This document shows, piece by piece, positions 23,000 to 25,759 of a stretch of 25,759 bases of DNA. Location of the stretch: assembly GCA_965651325.1 (NCBI GenBank), contig CBFGSB010000023.1, forward strand, positions 1-25,759. Reading direction: 5' to 3'. Under the pieces are notes generated by a model, which did not search any database, was not told the DNA's origin, and saw only the letters and a program-made list of their open reading frames with translations. Position numbers and translations under genes: made by a program. Positions within the stretch are counted from its first letter, which is position 1. Each line of letters opens with the position of its first letter. Source of the DNA: IDS-8 sp965651325. GTDB taxonomy: Bacteria > Pseudomonadota > Gammaproteobacteria > Steroidobacterales > Woeseiaceae.

Positions 23000-25120
23000 A
23001 TGGAGACCATCTTGAAAAAGATTGAACCCGGTGTACGCCGTGCATTCCTCACGATCCTGCTGGGACTCGTTGCCGTCCCCGCGCTGGCGGCACCGCCGGC
23101 CGTGGAGCCGGAGCTGGCCCCATTGGCGAAGCACGAGCGCATCGGCGAGCTCGTCACCGAATTCGTGGAGAAATCCCACTACCAGCATTCATCGGTCGAC
23201 GACGCGCTGTCGGAGGAGGTCCTGAAGCGGTACATCGAGGCGCTCGACGGCAATCACATGTACTTCCTGAAGAGCGACGTCGAGGCTTTCCAGAAGTACC
23301 GGCACAAGCTCGACGACATGGTGCGCTCGGATTCGCTGGCGCCCGTGTACGACATGTTCGAGGTCTATCGCACGCGCGCGCGCGAACGGCTGAACTACGC
23401 GCTTAAGGAACTCGAGAACGAGCCCGATTTCACCGTCGACGAAGAATACGTCTTCGACCGCGAAGAGCTCGGCTGGGCCGAGACGACCGCGGAGCTGGAC
23501 GAGCTGTGGCGCCAGCGCGTGAAGAACGACGCCTTGAGCCTCACGCTCACGGAGCAGGAATGGCCGAAGGTGCAGGAAACGCTGCACAAGCGCTATTCCC
23601 GATTCCTGAAGCGCATGGACCAGATCAAAAGCGACGACGTGTTCGAAACGTTCATGAATGCGTTCGCTCACACACTCGATCCGCATTCGAGTTATCTCTC
23701 GCCGCGCAGCTCCGAGGAATACCGGATCGCGATGAGCCTGTCGTATTTCGGCATCGGCGCATCCCTGCAGCTCGAAGACGATTATGTGAAGGTCGTGGAA
23801 GTCATCCCCGGCGGCCCCGCCGCCATTGACGGGCGGCTGCAGCCGGACGATCGCATCACCGCCGTCGCGCAGGGCGAGGATGGCGAGATGGTCGACGTGA
23901 TCGGGTGGCGCCTCGATGACGTCGTGCAACTGATCCGTGGCCCGGCCGAAACCGTCGTGAAGCTGCAGATCCTGCCGGGCGGCGCGCTGCCGGGGGCGGC
24001 GCCCAGGACGCTCAGCCTGACCCGCAACCAGGTGAAGCTGGAGGAACAAGCGGCGCAGAGCGACATCGTCACGGTGCCGAAAGACGGCCGGGAGTGGAAG
24101 ATCGGAGTGATCTCTGTCCCGAGCTTCTATCGCGATTACCGCGCGCTCAGCAACGGCGACGAAAACTACACGAGCACCACGCGTGACGTGAAGCGGCTGA
24201 TCGAAGAGCTGAAGGAAGAAGGCATCGACGGCCTGGTGCTGGACCTGCGGGACAACGGCGGCGGCCACCTCACGGAAGCCACCGCGCTCTCCGGTTTGTT
24301 CATCGACAACGGCCCCGTGGTCCAGCTCAAGAGCTCGAACGGGCGCATCAGCCGCCTCGACGATCCCGATCCCGTGGCACGCGTCTATTACAACGGCCCG
24401 CTGGCCGTACTGGTGAACCGCTACAGCGCATCGGCGTCCGAGATCTTTGCCGCCGCGATACAGGACTACAACCGCGGGGTCATCATCGGCCAGCGTACCT
24501 TCGGCAAGGGCACCGTGCAGAACCTGTACTCACTCGACCAATACGTGCGCTCGCCGGAAGGCGAAGGGCTCGGCCAGCTCACGCTCACGATCGGCAAGTA
24601 CTACCGCGTCACCGGCGCCAGCACCCAGAACCGCGGCGTTACGCCGGACATTCCGCTGCCCTCGGTGATCGATGCCAGCGTCGTCGGTGAGAGTGCCCGC
24701 GAGACTGCCCTGCCCTGGGACGAAATCAACACGACCAACTTCGAACCCGGACGGCCGCTGGACCGCATCGTGTCGACGCTGACCGCGAGCCACCTCTCGC
24801 GCAGCAAGACCGACCCGGATTTCCAGTTCCTGGTGGAAGGAATCAAGGATGCCGAGGAGATACGCTCGCGCAAGGTGGTATCCCTGAACCTCGAGACGCG
24901 GCGTGCGGAGCAGGAGGCGGAACTCAATCGCCGCCTGGCGCGCGAGAACGAAAGGCGGGCGGCCCTCGGTCTCGAGCCGGTGGTCGACACCGAGGCGCTG
25001 GAGGACCTGGAGGAGCCCGATGTCCAGCTTGACCAGGCCGCGGCCATTGTTACAGACTTGGCCGAGCTGAGACAGCTCGAGACGTTGCCGGCGCAAAAGG
25101 CTGCCCGCGCGGACCAGTAG
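23000..25120 (+). CDS. prc: tail-specific protease Prc (C-terminal processing peptidase, S41)
   Basis: The 706-residue periplasmic protease degrades or trims proteins from their C-termini; in E. coli it processes PBP3 (FtsI) and regulates MepS. Signal peptide LKKIEPGVRRAFLTILLG to ALAA is followed by a helical N-terminal domain, a PDZ domain (about 250-340, SLQLEDDYVKVVEVIPGGPA) and the protease core. Catalytic Ser478 lies in YSASASE and Lys503 in FGKGTVQ; their 25-residue spacing equals E. coli Ser430/Lys455. A C-terminal helical DUF3340-type region ends the protein. Length is near E. coli Prc (682). ATG 23000 is used, but a TTG at 23012 has GGAG 6 bases upstream and gives a compact MKKI-type signal, so the true start is uncertain by four codons. 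Confidence 0.96.
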   Translation: METILKKIEPGVRRAFLTILLGLVAVPALAAPPAVEPELAPLAKHERIGELVTEFVEKSHYQHSSVDDALSEEVLKRYIEALDGNHMYFLKSDVEAFQKYRHKLDDMVRSDSLAPVYDMFEVYRTRARERLNYALKELENEPDFTVDEEYVFDREELGWAETTAELDELWRQRVKNDALSLTLTEQEWPKVQETLHKRYSRFLKRMDQIKSDDVFETFMNAFAHTLDPHSSYLSPRSSEEYRIAMSLSYFGIGASLQLEDDYVKVVEVIPGGPAAIDGRLQPDDRITAVAQGEDGEMVDVIGWRLDDVVQLIRGPAETVVKLQILPGGALPGAAPRTLSLTRNQVKLEEQAAQSDIVTVPKDGREWKIGVISVPSFYRDYRALSNGDENYTSTTRDVKRLIEELKEEGIDGLVLDLRDNGGGHLTEATALSGLFIDNGPVVQLKSSNGRISRLDDPDPVARVYYNGPLAVLVNRYSASASEIFAAAIQDYNRGVIIGQRTFGKGTVQNLYSLDQYVRSPEGEGLGQLTLTIGKYYRVTGASTQNRGVTPDIPLPSVIDASVVGESARETALPWDEINTTNFEPGRPLDRIVSTLTASHLSRSKTDPDFQFLVEGIKDAEEIRSRKVVSLNLETRRAEQEAELNRRLARENERRAALGLEPVVDTEALEDLEEPDVQLDQAAAIVTDLAELRQLETLPAQKAARADQ

Positions 25121-25156
25121 AGTAGCCGCACGGTCGGCGCCGGATTCCGGCGATGC

Positions 25157-25184
25157 TTGAAAGCCGGCTGGGAGGTGTTATACT
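25157..25184 (+). promoter_or_regulatory. strong candidate sigma70 promoter
   Basis: TTGAAA (25157-25162), a 16-base spacer and TATACT (25179-25184) form the best consensus promoter in the window. Initiation near 25191 would give a leader of about 30 bases to the TTG start at 25220. The -10 lies inside a 24-bp perfect dyad, so it is probably repressible. Confidence 0.6.
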
Positions 25185-25197
25185 GATGTATAACACC
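25174..25197. promoter_or_regulatory. 24-bp perfect palindrome overlapping the -10 element (probable operator)
   Basis: GGTGTTATAC (25174-25183) and GTATAACACC (25188-25197) are exact inverted copies separated by TGAT. The dyad covers the -10 and predicted start site, as expected for a repressor operator of the TetR, GntR or MarR kind. No regulator gene is present nearby in the window. Confidence 0.65.
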
Positions 25198-25219
25198 AAT
25201 ACCAGCCCGGGAGATCGCC

Positions 25220-25717
25220 TTGGACACGCCAACAGCCGCCGGTCGCCTATCCGCCACCAAAGCCTTGCTCAGGAGCCTCGCGCTGCTGGCGCTGGCCTGC
25301 GCCGCGACCGCCCCGGCGGCCCCCTGCTCCGACACCGACTGCGACTCCCCGACGCGTGACAGCGCGAACGCGCTGCTGGGCGGGTTCGCGCTGCGCGGCG
25401 TGGACCTCGGCGATGCCGGCAAGGCGGAGGATGGGGTCGAGGCCGCCGGCAGCGAGTCCCTGGCACCCCTGCTGTTCCTGGCGCCGCGGGTTACCTCGAT
25501 CCTCGAGGATGTTTTCGAGGCGGATGCCAGCGCCGAAAGCGCGGATGCCGGTGCCACCACGAACGATGCCGGCAAGCAGGACGTGCCGGAAGCCCTGCGC
25601 CGCTCGCCGCTCGCCGACGTCGACGGCACAGCGGACGCTCAAGGGCCCGCCCCCGACATCGACCATGCGTCGATCCTGCCGAAATACCAGCGGCAGATGT
25701 ACCGCACCGATATCTGA
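25220..25717 (+). CDS. small exported protein, unknown function
   Basis: A 165-residue protein starting at TTG 25220, with GGGAG six bases upstream and no better ATG. The first 34 residues form a signal peptide (LLRSLALLALACAATAPAA, probable cleavage before APCSD); a lipoprotein reading (ALAC) is also possible. The mature region is low in aromatic residues, rich in Asp, Ala and Gly (DADASAESADAG-like composition), with a Cys pair (PCSDTDCDSP) near its start and a short polar end (SILPKYQRQMYRTDI). I do not recognise a family. Expression is probably controlled by the promoter/operator just upstream. Confidence 0.75.
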   Translation: MDTPTAAGRLSATKALLRSLALLALACAATAPAAPCSDTDCDSPTRDSANALLGGFALRGVDLGDAGKAEDGVEAAGSESLAPLLFLAPRVTSILEDVFEADASAESADAGATTNDAGKQDVPEALRRSPLADVDGTADAQGPAPDIDHASILPKYQRQMYRTDI

Positions 25718-25759
25718 CCCCGCCTGCCGTTCGAGTTCGAGCCGCCACCACCGGAGCGG

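Noticed and set aside
25138..25152. CGCCGG/CCGGCG hairpin after prc as a terminator
   Set aside because: The stem is only 6 bp with a 3-base loop and is not followed by a T tract; it lies 5 bases before the next promoter's -35.

Overview
This GC-rich window is densely packed with genes and reads as chromosomal DNA of a gammaproteobacterium. The evidence is a bifunctional chorismate mutase/prephenate dehydrogenase TyrA, a TypA/BipA GTPase, a SrkA-type stress kinase, a PutP symporter and a Prc-type tail-specific protease, together with Shine-Dalgarno and -10 elements of ordinary bacterial type. The genus cannot be fixed from sequence alone. An uncultured or marine lineage such as a Woeseia or Steroidobacter relative is only a guess.

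Layout. The left edge (1-588, minus) holds the first 196 codons of a putative lipoprotein that runs off the window. It is divergent from a secreted S9 prolyl-oligopeptidase-like peptidase (686-2812), followed by a secreted YCII-domain protein (2839-3324). PutP (3345-4808, minus) converges on these and is divergent from an AI-2E/PerM-type membrane protein (4968-6218). A bidirectional hairpin at about 6219-6257 separates that gene from a periplasmic peroxiredoxin (6264-6851, minus), which lies downstream of a small Cys/His DUF3565-type protein (6934-7143, minus). A DUF456 membrane protein (7192-7680) converges on tyrA (7701-8804, minus), which is preceded in the same operon by a 585-residue lipoprotein of unknown function (8818-10575, minus). 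A GNAT acetyltransferase (10725-11210), typA (11251-13074) and srkA (13088-14089) follow on the plus strand.

The most distinctive block is 14214-20434. Five plus-strand genes overlap or lie very close together: two unrecognised lipoproteins, a lipid-anchored gluzincin (M61-like) metallopeptidase, a Ycf46-like AAA+ ATPase and a long coiled-coil protein with a C-terminal FHA domain. The first four overlap (14, 1 and 4 bases) and the fifth starts 21 bases later, so this looks like one translationally coupled unit joining envelope lipoproteins to a cytoplasmic ATPase and a phosphothreonine reader. I do not recognise this arrangement, and it is the best candidate here for an undescribed system. 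Small membrane and hypothetical genes (20564-21744), a YkvA/DUF1232 protein (21838-22395) and a small three-helix membrane protein (22410-22694, minus) follow.

The right end carries prc (23000-25120). Just upstream sits a 156-bp inverted-repeat element flanked by TA dinucleotides (22789-22948), which looks like a MITE. A small exported protein (25220-25717) then has a strong predicted promoter overlapped by a perfect 24-bp dyad. No tRNA, rRNA, CRISPR array, transposase or phage gene was seen. The positions and motifs are read directly from the sequence. Family names rest on recognised motifs, and roles for the unrecognised genes are inference.
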